Shown: positions 1 to 11,589, counted from the first letter of the stretch. The stretch is 64,000 nt of DNA from Entrophospora sp. SA101 (GCA_958430865.1 CAUDNR010001413.1:30687-94686), one strand, 5' to 3'. The notes: generated by a model from the sequence alone, not told the origin. A program made the numbers and translations.

Positions 1-581
1 TAGTTGAATCTTACCTGTTGAAAATTCTAAAGATATTTACCTCAATTGAATAATTAAAAAGATCACACTACATTCAATTTAGGTTTGAATAAAGAAAAAT
101 AAAGAAGGAAGATAGGACGAAGCTAACGATATTTTGGGTAAGAGGAAAGTGGCGATCTTTTCAGATATTTAAATTCAAAAATTTCCCGAAAAAGGGGCAG
201 TATGTATTATAAATATAAATATGAAATATGATTCGTGTGTTAATAATAAATTATTGTGCCGTGTAACTTTTTGAAATTTTTGTTTTGCATCAAAATTTAT
301 TGATTTCTTTACTAAAAATATATTTATTCAAAAATTTTTTTCATTATATAAATAGTTGTAGAAAGCGAGCGAACGATCAAAATAAATCAATTCATTCCTT
401 CATTCAAAAAAAAAAAATTAATTAATTTTTTCATTCTTTTATTTGTAAAAAAAATATAATTATTCAAATAAAAATTATTTATATAAACTTATATAATAAA
501 TACCATATAATATTATCCGCTTTTTTTAAAAAAGAAAAAAACATCCTTAAAAAATTCTTTTTTTATATAAAAATTTAAGAA
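1..581. other. 5' flank of the SEC14 gene, no gene seen
   Basis: No coding frame or structured RNA is visible. The stretch is very A/T-rich with several A and T runs. The last 200 bases, rich in TATA-like and poly-A/T tracts, presumably hold the promoter and 5' UTR of the downstream lipid-transfer gene, but no specific site can be named. Confidence 0.5.
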
Positions 582-1460
582 ATGCCACCATCTGTTACTA
601 CCGAAGTACAAGCACATAAATTTACAGGACATCTTGGAAATTTAAGTCCACAACAAGCAGAAGCACTAGAACAATTTCGACAAGAACTTAAAGACGAGGG
701 TGTGTTTAACGAGGACCGACACGATGATGATTATTTACTCAGGTTTTTAAGAGCAAGAAAATTTGATCTAGTTAAAACCAAAAAAATGTTTATTGATTGT
801 GAAAACTGGAGAAAAGATTTTGGTGTTGATGAGTTGGTTAAGACGTTTGATTATAAGGAACGTGATGAAGTGATGAAATATTATCCAAGATATTATCACA
901 AAACTGATAAGGATGGTCGACCTATTTATATTGAAGAAATTGGCAAAGTTGATATTAAATCTTTATATCAGGTTACCACAGTTGAACGACAAATTCAAAA
1001 TTTAGTGGTCGAGTATGAAAAACTTGGTTATATTAGATTACCAGCTTGTTCATTAAAACAGGGTGAACTTATTGAAACAACATGTACAATTTTAGATCTT
1101 AAAGGTGTTTCTATTCGATCATTCTCTAATGTTTTTGGATTTGTGAAACAAGCGTCTAATATTGGTCAAAATTATTATCCTGAACGTATGGGTAAGTTTT
1201 ACATCATTAATGCTCCGATGCTTTTCGCTTCTGTTTGGGGTTTAGTGAAACCATTACTTGATGAGGTTACAGCTGCCAAAATCATAATTTTAAATAGCAA
1301 GTATCAACAAACTTTATTGGAAAACATTCCAGCTGAAAATTTACCAGCTGCTTTTGGTGGAAGTTGTAATTGTAAAAATGGTTGTCAATTTTCTGATGCT
1401 GGTCCATGGCAAGAAGAAAAACAACTCATTGTTAATGGGTCCAAAGAAAATTTTATTTAA
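582..1460 (+). CDS. SEC14: SEC14-type phosphatidylinositol/phosphatidylcholine transfer protein
   Basis: A single-exon frame of 292 residues that aligns over its whole length with yeast Sec14. Residues about 20-75 form the CRAL-TRIO N-terminal helix domain, including the block DDDYLLRFLRARKFD. The rest is the lipid-binding CRAL-TRIO domain, with YYHKTDKDGRPIY, the acidic strand TCTILDLKGVS, and NYYPERMGKFYIINAP lining the pocket, ending in IPAENLPAAFGG. The family exchanges PI and PC at Golgi and endosomal membranes and so supports phosphoinositide synthesis and secretion. The length is close to the yeast protein (304 residues), and there is no signal peptide or membrane segment. The ATG at 582 is the first in frame and is preceded by A-rich sequence (AAGAAATG). 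Family assignment is very secure; strict orthology versus a paralogue of the Sfh group is inferred. Confidence 0.95.
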   Translation: MPPSVTTEVQAHKFTGHLGNLSPQQAEALEQFRQELKDEGVFNEDRHDDDYLLRFLRARKFDLVKTKKMFIDCENWRKDFGVDELVKTFDYKERDEVMKYYPRYYHKTDKDGRPIYIEEIGKVDIKSLYQVTTVERQIQNLVVEYEKLGYIRLPACSLKQGELIETTCTILDLKGVSIRSFSNVFGFVKQASNIGQNYYPERMGKFYIINAPMLFASVWGLVKPLLDEVTAAKIIILNSKYQQTLLENIPAENLPAAFGGSCNCKNGCQFSDAGPWQEEKQLIVNGSKENFI

Positions 1461-1831
1461 TAATAGATAGATGGAAATATTATTATAATAAACATTATAT
1501 AAAATAATAACGATTTTTCTTGTAAAATTTTCTTGATTTATATTTAATGTAAATAATAACAATATTGTTATTATTATATAACTAGACACAACAAAAATAA
1601 AATAGATGTTTCATAATATAAATAAAAAATATACAAATTATATATATATATATATACACAAATAAACAAAGGCAAAATGAAATACTTTATTTTATTTGTA
1701 AAATTGACATTATTATGTAAAACAATTGAACTTTTTCTTTAGCCATCAAGAAAATCCAGCAAATCATCATCGTTTCAAAAAAATCAATATAATAATGAAG
1801 ATCTGATGTTGTGTAGGGAAGTTGTGAGATT

Positions 1832-3358
1832 CTAAAATTCATAATCAATAATTCCTAAATTTTGATAGTTTTTCAACATTTTATCAAGTCTATAATACCT
1901 TAAAGAGTCTATAGGACGCACCGAAAATTTTATAAATAAAGGTTTATGTCCTTCCCACTCTTTCATCAACATATCTAGCGAATCACCAGAAATAATAACA
2001 TAACTACGTACAAAATAAATCTTTTTTAAATTTTTTGGTAATGTTTTACATAAAACTTCCAATATTTGGTTTGCGTCTATAAAAGACTTGTAAGATTCTT
2101 TAAATAATTCTAAATTTATTTCCTTTAGCTTAATGCAATTACTAAATATCGGGATTAATTCTTGAGCCAATTCATTTTCATATACTATTGATAAATATTC
2201 TAGATTTAGACAATTTTCTCCAATTGATTCGATCAATATCTTTAAATATTCAATAAGTTCTTCTTTTGGTTTACCACTAACCCTAAGCTCTTTAATATTT
2301 TCCCCGTTGAGAATAATGAATTCACATATATCTAACAAAGAACCTCTAGAAACGAATTCTACATAAACCTTTTCAACTTTTGGACATATGACTTTATTTA
2401 TGTTATTAGTAATATGGATATTAGATGTTAAACCATAATTATTCAAAGTTTCCAGGTGCAAAAATTTTAACTTGTTAAATGATATTATTGGATAATATTT
2501 GTTATTATTATTATTATCATTATTATTATTGTTGTTGTTGTTATTATTATTACTATTACCACTACCACCAACACCACCATCAATATGATCTAAAAGACTA
2601 AATCCCACACTATGATATTCAATTAATGATTCTGAATGTGACAATATTGCTTCTTTTAATTCAAATGAATTTACATCGCTATCATTAAGAACATTTGAAG
2701 TTATTTTTATTTTTTTAATTTTATTTTGTGCTTTGATCAATCTAGCCAAGCTATCACAATTATTAGCATTGAAATATTGATCGTAATTAATTACAAGTTC
2801 TTGAATTTTTGTACAGACATTTGTCAGTTTATCAATATTTTTTGGTTGATAATAATGATTTCCTAATATTAACTCATAAAGGTTCTGGAACCAACTGTTG
2901 AAATTAGCATGATCAATAAAAAGTTCAAATTTTGAATTAGCAGCTTGAAGTTTCCTGATACTTGAACAATCCAAGATAAAGCTCACTAATCTTTCTTTAA
3001 AACGTTCAAACTTCTCACAATTAATGTAAATCGCCAATTTATTTAAATTATGAGATCCTTCCATAAGATCCAATTCAGTAGCAAATCTTGCATAATTGTA
3101 TAAAGGTGGTTTCTTTAGTGGTTTATATGATGTCATTGAAATGTCGTTTTTAATAATGAAATCTTGATCCTCTACCAATAAACAATTCATTATCATCAGA
3201 GTACTTTTAAATGTACAAAATGGATTTTTCCATAACGTTGCAATGCTTATGTTGTGCCAATGCTTATTAACTAAAACGCAAGAATAAAGCGATTTAAAAT
3301 CATTTTCAACATCTCTGAAAATCGGAATTAAAAGTTCGGTTGGAAAATAGTGAGCCAT
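1832..3358 (-). CDS. F-box protein with leucine-rich tail
   Basis: An uninterrupted 508-residue frame without introns. Residues about 4-45 (FPTELLIPIFRDVENDF, then LYSCVLVNKHWHNISIATLW) form the F-box in the style common in Rhizophagus. The remainder is Leu/Ile-rich with irregular repeats such as LKELRVSGKP and LEYLSIVYENEL, suggesting degenerate LRRs. F-box proteins bind Skp1 and carry substrates to an SCF ubiquitin ligase; the substrate is unknown. A run of Asn residues near residues 265-285, coded by AAT/AAC triplets (about 2504-2565), lies between repeats and is probably a flexible loop. The gene is convergent with SEC14, about 370 bp away. A decayed relative lies near 56.6-57.4 kb. Function beyond F-box is inference. 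Confidence 0.85.
   Translation of the reverse strand: MAHYFPTELLIPIFRDVENDFKSLYSCVLVNKHWHNISIATLWKNPFCTFKSTLMIMNCLLVEDQDFIIKNDISMTSYKPLKKPPLYNYARFATELDLMEGSHNLNKLAIYINCEKFERFKERLVSFILDCSSIRKLQAANSKFELFIDHANFNSWFQNLYELILGNHYYQPKNIDKLTNVCTKIQELVINYDQYFNANNCDSLARLIKAQNKIKKIKITSNVLNDSDVNSFELKEAILSHSESLIEYHSVGFSLLDHIDGGVGGSGNSNNNNNNNNNNNDNNNNNKYYPIISFNKLKFLHLETLNNYGLTSNIHITNNINKVICPKVEKVYVEFVSRGSLLDICEFIILNGENIKELRVSGKPKEELIEYLKILIESIGENCLNLEYLSIVYENELAQELIPIFSNCIKLKEINLELFKESYKSFIDANQILEVLCKTLPKNLKKIYFVRSYVIISGDSLDMLMKEWEGHKPLFIKFSVRPIDSLRYYRLDKMLKNYQNLGIIDYEF
2504..2565. repeat. Trinucleotide repeat coding for Asn
   Basis: An imperfect run of ATT/GTT triplets on the + strand reads as poly-Asn in the F-box protein on the minus strand. 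It keeps the frame, as expected for a triplet repeat in coding sequence. Confidence 0.8.
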
Positions 3359-4044
3359 GTCTTCTGTTCTGATTATTTATTATGGGACCATATAGGTGTT
3401 ACACGCGATTTTTGACGATCTAAAAAGCAGTTTTGTTTGATTGCATTCTAAATATTTAGTAGGCAAAGTCGAACTTGAGGTGTTAATTTAATTTTCATGA
3501 TCCCGATGGTAGCTTGATAAAAAAAAACTCTATCACTATCGAAATACAAGCATATATAATGTTGTAAAAAAAAAATTTTAGTGTGAATAAAACTGATGCT
3601 TTCAAGATTTTTGATATTGGAGGTTTATTTAATGATTTTTCATCCTTTTTCTAATCCTGACATTGTCATGAATTGATTTGTTGAAAATAGGAAAAAGAAA
3701 TTTTTAATATCATAAAAGAAAATAAAGCTTTGTCATTTTAAGACTAATGCCTATTTCTATGGATCCCAAACATCAACAAATATCTCTATAATAATATTTG
3801 TGGAAGGTATATATCACTTGTAGCATACAAGGCCAACAAGTGATTTATATCTTATCAAATATATAATAAATGTATAATAAAATAGTTATATTTTATTATT
3901 TGTCAAATCAAAAGTCCAAACAAAAATAATTTGAAGAAAAAAAAAAGCAAGAATCTGAGCTTGATAGTCTCAAATTTCATAATAAATAAATATATACATA
4001 ATATATATATATATACATACATAAATAAATATATATATATAGCA
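3359..4044. other. Intergenic, no gene seen
   Basis: About 690 bases between the F-box start and the antiporter stop. The part next to 3359 must hold the F-box promoter. A (TA)n stretch lies at about 3991-4041, just downstream of the antiporter stop. No coding frame or repeat family was recognised. Confidence 0.5.
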
Positions 4045-6721
4045 TCAATGATTTACATCGCCATGACGTGATGAATAAGTTGATGCATTGTCTTTATCAT
4101 CTTCCAATTTTCCTTGAATCACAAAAACACTCGATACAATTTTTGATAATAATAGTGCATCGGCCACAGCACCTAAACACTTCCGCCTATTACTGTTATG
4201 GGGGTGATTAATTCCTAAATCTTTCAATAATTCAAGATATTCGTCTCGATGAGTCAACAATGCACCACGCCTTCCACGACCTATAATCACCAAATCTTTG
4301 TGGCTCACTGATTCTTTTGCAACTTTGATCGCTGCACGTAATGGTTTAAAAGCTTTTATACTATAATATTTTATACGTGGATTAGATTTCAAAGCACCAT
4401 CCTCGGTGCCAAAATATCGTTTCAATAATGAATCATCTGTTTCATTTGATGTTTCACGATCAATGTCTGCCTTGAGCACTTGAACTGATGCCGTGGATAT
4501 TTTATGTGCAAGTTGAGGTCTTTCAGGTAATTTATTGCTATTATTTGAATTTGACGGTTCATTATTGTTTGGATCATAAATAGAATCTGTTGTAAGTCCA
4601 TCATCACCTTCAGTGGAGGAGGTAGGTAATGTTGATGAATGATTATCATTTTCTGTTAGAACAGTTGAATGTGATATTCTGACAACTTTTGCAGAAACAT
4701 AGGGATGATCCAATAATCTAACAACAAAATTCAACGCCTCTCTATCATCATTGCCACCAAAGAATAGTAAAACAATGCTTATTTGAAAACCAGGTTGTAA
4801 AGGCATTGTACCAACGGTTACACCAAGACCTCTATCAACAAAAAAACCCACTGCCGTGTTTACTTCATTGAATACACCTTGTACATAATTGGCAATTTGT
4901 GGACTTGTCTCTCTTTTTTCATGTTTTTCTTTTGGACCTAAAAATATTTGATCGACTGAAGGAATTGAGGTATCTTCAATGATAGCACCAGCACCATTCC
5001 AAGGAATTATAACCATTTCAGGACCTATTCTTCGTGAATTTTCAGCAACTTCATTTGCAAAATCATTTATAGACACAATTGAAAGATTTGCTTTAATGTT
5101 GATGTAGTTTAGTTGACCAAACATACGAAAAACATTCATGATGGGGTCATGAAGAATAGTTTCTTCAGATTCATTGAATTTCATGACAGCAGAGATACGT
5201 TGTGTAAGTTCAACAAGTCTTAATGCATGAATTGTTAATGGTTCACTTGAAATATTTGAAGCATTGGAAAGATTTGTGAGATCGTTGTTGTTGCTGAGAC
5301 TTGTATTGGCGTTGATATTTGTATTTAATAAAGGCCTTGATTTTCCATCACCGAATTTTTCATTCAGATTATTTGCAACCCTTGGAGGAGTTGGTATGGG
5401 TTGTAGTAATTGAACCAAAGTCATCATTGCAGGCAAATATTCAACTTTATTCAATACAATTAACAATTTGCTGCCATTTTTCCCTTGTAAAGTATTTTCA
5501 GATTCACTATGATAAGTATGATGTCTTCCTTTTTCATCTACACTATGATCTAATTTTCTTTTATTTTCTGGATAAACAAACAGTGCAAGTGGCGTTGTGA
5601 GAAATGTTGTAACAATTGCCCTAAAATGAATCATTAAATTTATAAAAATTATTATTAGTGCTGTTGTAATTATTATCGTATTATGAATACATACATACAT
5701 GCATCATACATATATATATATATATTAATGCTTACATAGTGACCATAATTGCAAAGACTTTTTCATTAATAACATGAGCATCGTAACCAATGTTAAGTAC
5801 AATCAATTCCACTAGTCTATATAAATAAAAAATCAACATATATGCATTAGATCAATACACGTATGTGTGTGTATGTGTATGTGTATGTGTAAATTGATTT
5901 ACCCTTTACAACTCATAAAAATGCCAATGGTCAATGATTCTCTCCAAGTTAAACCATTAAGTCTGGCAGCTAAACCAACACCTATTATTTTTCCAAACAT
6001 GGCAGTACATATTACCAAAACTGTCCATCCTAAGGTTTCTAAATCTCTTAGAAGACCCAATTGTGTTTTTAAACCAGATAAGGCAAAATACTATATGTAT
6101 TTTTTTTTTTAATTATACAAAAAATTATAATATATTGAAATTAAATAAAATTAAAATAATAATAAAAAGATTACTCACAATTGGTAAGAATAAAACATTG
6201 ACCAAATCTTCAATTTTTTCAGTGATTCCAACAGCAAAACCACCCTCATGTGGAACAATTACGCCCATTATGAAACCACCAAAAATCGAATGTACACCAA
6301 TGATATTTGTTACAAAAGCAGAAATCAATACAAAGGTTAGAGTGAATGCAGTCATTGTAAGAGTAGGGCCATTATCATCACTTCCAGTTTCCACAATAAG
6401 ATAAAGTAACAAAGGACGAACTAGAAATACTACAATTAGGATCCAACCAATACACAATAAAAAAATGTAAAAAGCGTTCATCGAGTTTGTTGAATTAACA
6501 ATTGATACCACCAAAGCAAGTAAAACCCATGCAACTACATCATCATTAACACTAGCAGTGATTGCAGTAGTTCCGACTATGGTTTTTAAAAGCTTCAATT
6601 CTGATAAAATTCTGGCAAGAACTGCAAAAGCCTTTTTTTTTTTTACAAAGAAAAATCATAATTAAATTAGTATAATTACATATAGAATTGATAGAATTGA
6701 TATGGATATAATAATAACTAT

Positions 6722-6796
<75 letters not shown>

Positions 6797-7302
6797 TATT
6801 TACTTACAGTGACGGCCATACTTGTACCAATGAATAATACGAAACTTGTGAAAGGGGTAGCATCATCAGCAGTATAGAAAGCATTATACAATCCATAACC
6901 TATAGCTATGCCAAGACTAAAAGTCAAAGTTAAACCAGATGCAGATATAGTGATAGCTTTCCTTGCATTTCTTAATATCAAACTAGGATTCAATTCCACA
7001 CCAATGAGAAAAAGAAACAATACCAAACCCAAAGTTGCCAATAAGTTAAGCATTGGTAGTGATGGTCCAGGGAAAATACTATCCATAAAATTTGGTATAC
7101 GACCCATGACTGTTGGACCCAGAATTATACCACCAACTACTTCTGAAATGACCCTTGGCTGACGAAAACGTGACAGCAGCAAGTTTAAACTACGAGTAAA
7201 AAAAATTATCAACACAACTTGAATTATAAAAAGTGTTATAGGATCATCCGGATTATAATGTGTTGGAATTACGCCGGCTAATACACCACCAGCTGTACCC
7301 AT
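4045..7302 (-). CDS. KHA1: K+/H+ antiporter of the CPA2/KHA1 type, five exons
   Basis: Exons rebuilt on the minus strand are 7302-6808, 6631-6179, 6090-5903, 5816-5736 and 5620-4045, all with GT-AG borders and consistent phase. They total 2793 nt and give 930 residues (yeast Kha1 has 873). The start MGTAGGVLAGVIP and the blocks FRQPRVISEVVGGIILGPT and NLLATLGLVLFLFLIGVE are diagnostic. Asn194-Asp195 (SVNDDVVAW) sit where CPA2 exchangers carry the ion-binding pair. About 12 hydrophobic segments span residues 25-430. The long hydrophilic C-terminus contains MVIIPWNGAG and DLVIIGRGRRGA, resembling the USP-like regulatory region of plant CHX and Kha1 proteins. The family exchanges K+ for H+ in endomembranes. 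Exon 1 and the upstream region are the source of duplicated segment A. No lesion is seen in this copy. Confidence 0.93.
6721..6797. repeat. (AATC)n microsatellite in antiporter intron 1
   Basis: About 18 uninterrupted copies of a 4-bp unit lie directly beside the donor site of intron 1 (donor at 6807-6801 on the minus strand). Length variation here would change intron size but not the reading frame. Confidence 0.95.
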
Positions 7303-8820
7303 TTTTTTCTTTCTTTTTTAACAAATGATTAATGAATTAAAAAGTAGAATAGACGTGGATTAACTAAATTATCGAATGTTTTTTAATTAATTTGAAATTA
7401 TAAAAAAGGTTAGTTTTATGTTAATTAAATAAATTGCAACGTGCCTATGACGGAGAAAAATGACGAAAATGATAAGAAGCTAAACCTTATTAATATTACA
7501 GCGTTTTTTGATCATGCCGTTTTTGAAAATAAAATTATAGATTTTCATCAAGATTAATATATAGTAATATTAGTAACATTATAGGAAAAAAATAATCCCT
7601 TTTTAGCTATGATAAAAAAGAAATTACGTGTATTAGGTAGTGTATGAAACTAGTTCAATTTTCGCCATTAGTGATAAAATCTATATTAGACTTGAATAAA
7701 TACTGCTTAAGGTGAATATTAATACAAATCGAATATCAATATTTGACGAATGAACGTCATATTATATAAAAAAATATTGTTCATGACTCGCTAGTTTTTC
7801 TTGGACTAAAAAATTAGCATTTGAAAACCCCACAGTTGTACTCATGTTATTGATCTAGATAATCCGCATCGTACAACTTCGTTTGTTTTGAATAAATAAT
7901 AAATAGATACACATAGTGATTAACCATACACTTAATAATTCCAAGTTATTAATTAGTTATTAACCTCTTATTAACTATTTCATTCTAAGCAAGAGTTATT
8001 GATTAACCCAAGGATAACCTATATATATATACAGACCAAGTCTTCCTAATTTGGAAGCCCTATTGTTATTTTGCAAAGGGGGGTTTTTTTTAATAAGTCA
8101 CTAATAGTTATTAACTACTTTATGATTTTTATGCCCATCACTAGATACAACTAAAATGCCAAGAATTTTATTATATATGTAAATGAGACATTTCACAGCC
8201 TCTAAAACTCCAACCAAATTTGGTTTTTTAAACTATAATTGAAAATCTTTAAACCCTGTTTACATAATAATAATAATAATAAAAAAGGGATTGAGTGGAT
8301 GACAGATAATTTTTTTTATATATATTAATAACGTGTGATCTACAAATTCAGAGGCTGCCAGATAATAAACTTTTTGATTAGGGATAGGGACAGCTCGGTT
8401 CAGTTTACACAAATCTCCAATTTGGCTAGTGAGTTTCATCAACCAGCGGTTTACCATCAATTTTATAATATCAAATTATTTATAATAAAATGAAAATATT
8501 TGTTATAGTTAAAGCTATTTTAAACATTATTACTGTATATCATCTTCATGTTTGTTTGTGTTTGCATCAAATAGGTGGAGTTCCGCCTGAACTCTAGATC
8601 AAGATGTGGCGCCAAAGTTCAATTAATTATGGTTGAAATATCAGTTTAAAATCCTCCATGAGATTATAGAATTATGAGCCTTCTTCATAAATTATGTACT
8701 TTAGCTGTTCCATCACGAACTTGCAATCCATGCCATAGAACAATATTGAATATAATGATATGATCATTATTATTATTTGTAAAAACGTTCATTTCTTATT
8801 TCCCTTCCAAATGGTACTGT
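7303..8820. other. Antiporter upstream region, no gene seen
   Basis: The first few hundred bases form the antiporter promoter and 5' UTR. The start codon lies at 7302-7300 on the minus strand, preceded by a pyrimidine-rich run when read on the + strand. Short direct repeats of TTATTAACT type occur near 7915-7990 and 8095-8120. No convincing coding frame is present; a 66-residue frame at 8260-8460 has no recognisable features. Confidence 0.45.
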
Positions 8821-8870
8821 TGTGAATTTGGATTCATGTGCGTGAAATTCAAATTAGCCAATCAGAATTT
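8821..8870. repeat. Dispersed CCAAT-containing short repeat
   Basis: The block TCAAATTAGCCAATCAGAAT occurs here, in the duplicate at about 28729-28778, and at 56382-56403. It is preceded each time by TGTGAATTT and a short spacer. It is probably an end of a small dispersed element. Confidence 0.5.
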
Positions 8871-8959
8871 TGTAACCAAATACAGATTTAATTAATAAAT
8901 TAAATAAATTACAGATTTAATTCATAAATTACAAATTTGTTATAAGTGACATATATGAA

Positions 8960-9118
8960 TTTTTAAAAAATATCTGGCAAACTGAATTTATATGAAAAAT
9001 CCGTTAAATCCATTAAACTGAGATAAAATTGTTATAGAAAAATTTGGTTTTGAAAATTTATCTGCTAAACCCCAAATCTGTTATACTGAGGTCCACTATG
9101 CCGAGACTCACTGTGTAT
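8960..9118 (-). mobile_element. Pogo/Tigger-like terminal repeat fragment, copy 1
   Basis: Read on the minus strand, the fragment starts TACACAGTGAGTCTCGG and continues through short ATAACAGATTTGG and TTTAATGGATTTAACGG repeats. CAGTG-R-xx-CTCG followed by TTTAACGGAT-like repeats is the usual form of pogo/Tigger terminal repeats, which sit next to a TA. Related copies lie at 61306-61425 and at the window end. No transposase is attached here. The end abuts a coding-like remnant, as if the element had inserted into it. Confidence 0.55.
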
Positions 9119-9600
9119 GACATTTAATTTTCTATCCTGAAGCTTTTTACATGGCCAGTATAGATCAGATGCAGCAGAATTCTCTCTAGAAAAATGCACA
9201 ATCCAAACTTCCCGGGGGAAAAGCTGGTTGGCATAATTTAATACTTGATCAAAATGTTTTTTAAATTTAGGGATGGATCCTGTTGCTACAAGTTCAAGGA
9301 TGGCTTCAGGATAGGAATTATCCGGTTTCTTTATGATCAGGTCACAATAAAAATGGTGGTAGTTGCCATCATCACATACTTGTTCGAGATGCCACTGGAA
9401 GTTATCTCAAAGCCATGCACCATTGCAAGCCAATTCTATACACCTCAGCATTGTAAGTGCTCTCCCGATGAACTTTTACACTCCATCAGAAAATATTTTA
9501 ATTGATTTAATGTTTTCATCTAGTTGTGTTAATTGTTGTAGAACAACATCAAATGCTGATGCAGTAAACCAAGCATCTTGTTTGTTCAGAATTTACTAGC
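9119..9600 (-). pseudogene. Remnant of an AM-fungal gene family with VWIVHFSRE core
   Basis: On the minus strand one frame runs from about 9410 to 9119. It contains PEAILELVATGSIPKFKKHF, NYANQLFPREVWIVHFSREN and YWPCKKLQDRKLNVIH. Upstream, after in-frame stops and a frame change, comes ASAFDVVLQQLTQLDENIKS (about 9560-9500). I recognise this core as typical of large unannotated families in Rhizophagus-like genomes. The length and the hydrophobic strands would suit a nuclease-like or NTPase-associated domain, but I cannot name the function. The reading frame stops exactly at the pogo-like terminal repeat. An identical copy lies in segment A copy 2. Confidence 0.45.
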
Positions 9601-10436
9601 AAATTGTTCGAGCTTTTGTATGACGAGAAGATCCAAGGGTAATTATTTTTAGGTCAATGTACATGCAGTAAACTCTAAAATATCTACTGATCCATCAGCT
9701 TGTAAAGGTATTCCCACATTCGGACAGAAGCAACTTATTTCTGGATCTACACATTGCTTCTTTGAATAGGTATCTATTGTTAATAATGATGACGATGACG
9801 ATGACGATAGTGATGAAACTACTGGAGATGATGGTTGTGATGCTAGTGGTGGAGATAGTGCTGGCGGTAATGATGCCTTCCTTTTTCTATTAGTTTTTTG
9901 CCATAAGTTATTTATTTTCTCAACATCAGCTTATAGAAAGCAAAACTAGGTGAGATAGTTCCTTGAAACTCTGTGTAAAAAAGGCATTAATTGAAACCAT
10001 TAAAAATTTTTGATTCAATTTCGTTAATAAATAACAGTCTTGCTCATTTAAATATAATTTACTTACTTGTGATGGTGGTGGTAATTGTGAATGACTAAAG
10101 AATTAGAATGATGAGTTGTAATGCATCACAACCACCACTACCATTCTTTTAAAAATAACTAGAATGATGGCGAGTAGCAATAACCACCATTCTTATGATA
10201 AACACTTACTCAGGTCTTGTTGCTTCTGCAACATTGTTTATTTTTCTTTTTTTATAAAAAAAAATTTTTTTTGATTGAAAAATCTTATGATACACAAACA
10301 CATGTATGGTTGGATGATTGTTTTTTTTTCTTGGAAAAATGATTTATAATAATAATGACAAAACACGAGTGATGTTGTTTGGTTCTAAAAAAAGGGGTGA
10401 CTATAAACATCAGGAAATTAATTTAGCGTAAACTTG
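9601..10436. other. No gene seen
   Basis: A triplet-rich stretch (GATGAC repeats, about 9785-9820) and T/A runs are present. The frames are short and interrupted. Nothing identifiable. Confidence 0.4.
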
Positions 10437-10535
10437 CATAAATCTTACGATGCCGACGTAATATTGTGTAAATCTTACAGTGCCGACGTAATATTGTGTA
10501 AATCTTACAGTGCCGACGTAAGTTTTACACTTTTT
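10437..10535. repeat. 30-bp tandem repeat, three units
   Basis: The unit contains AATCTTACAGTGCCGACGTA followed by ATATTGTGTA. Three units are present here and only two in the duplicate at about 30345-30410. This is the main difference between the two A copies. Confidence 0.85.
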
Positions 10536-10590
10536 TATTATTAAACTTACAATTGACATGTGTAAAATTTTTTTATATTTTCCGGATGAA

Positions 10591-10634
10591 AGGACAGGGG
10601 ATGAGCATTAGCCACAATTACCTGTACCCTGTCC
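10591..10634. repeat. Short hairpin at the A/arm-1 junction
   Basis: GGACAGGG (10592-10599) faces CCCTGTCC (10627-10634). The first six bases AGGACA (10591-10596) belong neither to segment A nor to the inverted-repeat arm, whose partner stops at 27060. Confidence 0.6.
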
Positions 10635-11580
10635 TTTTCAATATTTGTATATATACTAATACCATATCAGCCGATTTGATTTTTTGGGCCTTTTTTCAAA
10701 CCTTATGTCTTATTGTGTCTCGATGTTAAACATGAGTATTTTTAATGTGTAAACTGGTCGGTAGAATGATAATTACCCTAAAAAAATTATTTGCCCCACT
10801 AAAAAAACTAATTTACTATCCATCAACCCGTCAAACCAATGCCCCACCTCAGAACCAATGGGTTTTTGCTAGTATAAAGTATTCATAACGTTATTATCAT
10901 ACCATACTGGATTTTGGGGTTCAAACAAAATCAGCGCATATGCTATTAGTGAGTGACACTTGACCCCCTGTAGATCCGCAATGTCCTGCGACTGATATCA
11001 AAAAAAATTTCGACTAAAATACTTTCCATAAAAGTAAGTGATCGCCAATAATTTTCATTAGTTTATGTCGCACCAATAAAAATAACCCAAATTTTTTTTA
11101 TCATAATGGACATCCTATATATTTATCACAAAGTGACAAAATTGAACATTGACCTTTTTTATATTGTGAAAAAGAAATTTTCAATTATTTTAAAGTAAAA
11201 AAAAAAAAAGAGGAATATCAATACAAAAAAACTAATGCACCTTGCATATTGTTTTTTTATATTGATAGGTTGTTTATTCTTTTCTTTATGTTTGGGCAAA
11301 ATAAGATCCTCAGATCTTTGGTCCTATCAAAAACTAGATGAGAAACAAAATTTTTAAGGCGCATAACATAGTAACATGACTAAAATACATTGTAACAACA
11401 AAGAATGCTTTGCAAGAACATCCCTTCCTTTGAAAGCTTTGCTTGGTTAAAAATAACCCAGTTAATCCAGCAGATTGCAAGATCTAAATAAGAGGCAAAA
11501 ATTCCAAAAAGCATACATATTTTTTACCAAGATGTGCAAAAATTAATGATTCAGTTACACTTCTTATTCTTTTTCATTTG
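10635..11580. other. Arm 1 outer part, no gene seen
   Basis: Noncoding A/T-rich sequence with a few GC-richer islands. No frame longer than a few dozen codons with gene-like composition. Mirrored at 26077-27022. Confidence 0.4.
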
Positions 11581-11589
11581 TTTCTTTAG

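Larger units (their letters stand above)
7155..10590 (+). repeat. Segment A, copy 1 of a 3.4 kb direct duplication
   Basis: The segment recurs in the same orientation at 27061-30468. It begins inside antiporter exon 1, at the common junction TTGGCTGACG, and ends at TCCGGATGAA. The only length differences I found are two extra T in the T run of copy 2 (near 27415) and one fewer 30-bp unit of the tandem repeat near 10.45 kb. Three small frames inside it translate identically in both copies, so divergence is close to nil. Only this copy joins the complete antiporter gene. Confidence 0.95.

Noticed and set aside
5867..6404. Plus-strand frames opposite the antiporter
   Set aside because: They cover antiporter exons and introns in antisense; the minus-strand gene explains the region fully.
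6721..6797. CRISPR-like array
   Set aside because: Pure 4-bp microsatellite with no spacers, and the genome is eukaryotic.
10437..10535. CRISPR-like or operator array from the 30-bp repeats
   Set aside because: Units are directly contiguous without spacers; a simple tandem repeat.
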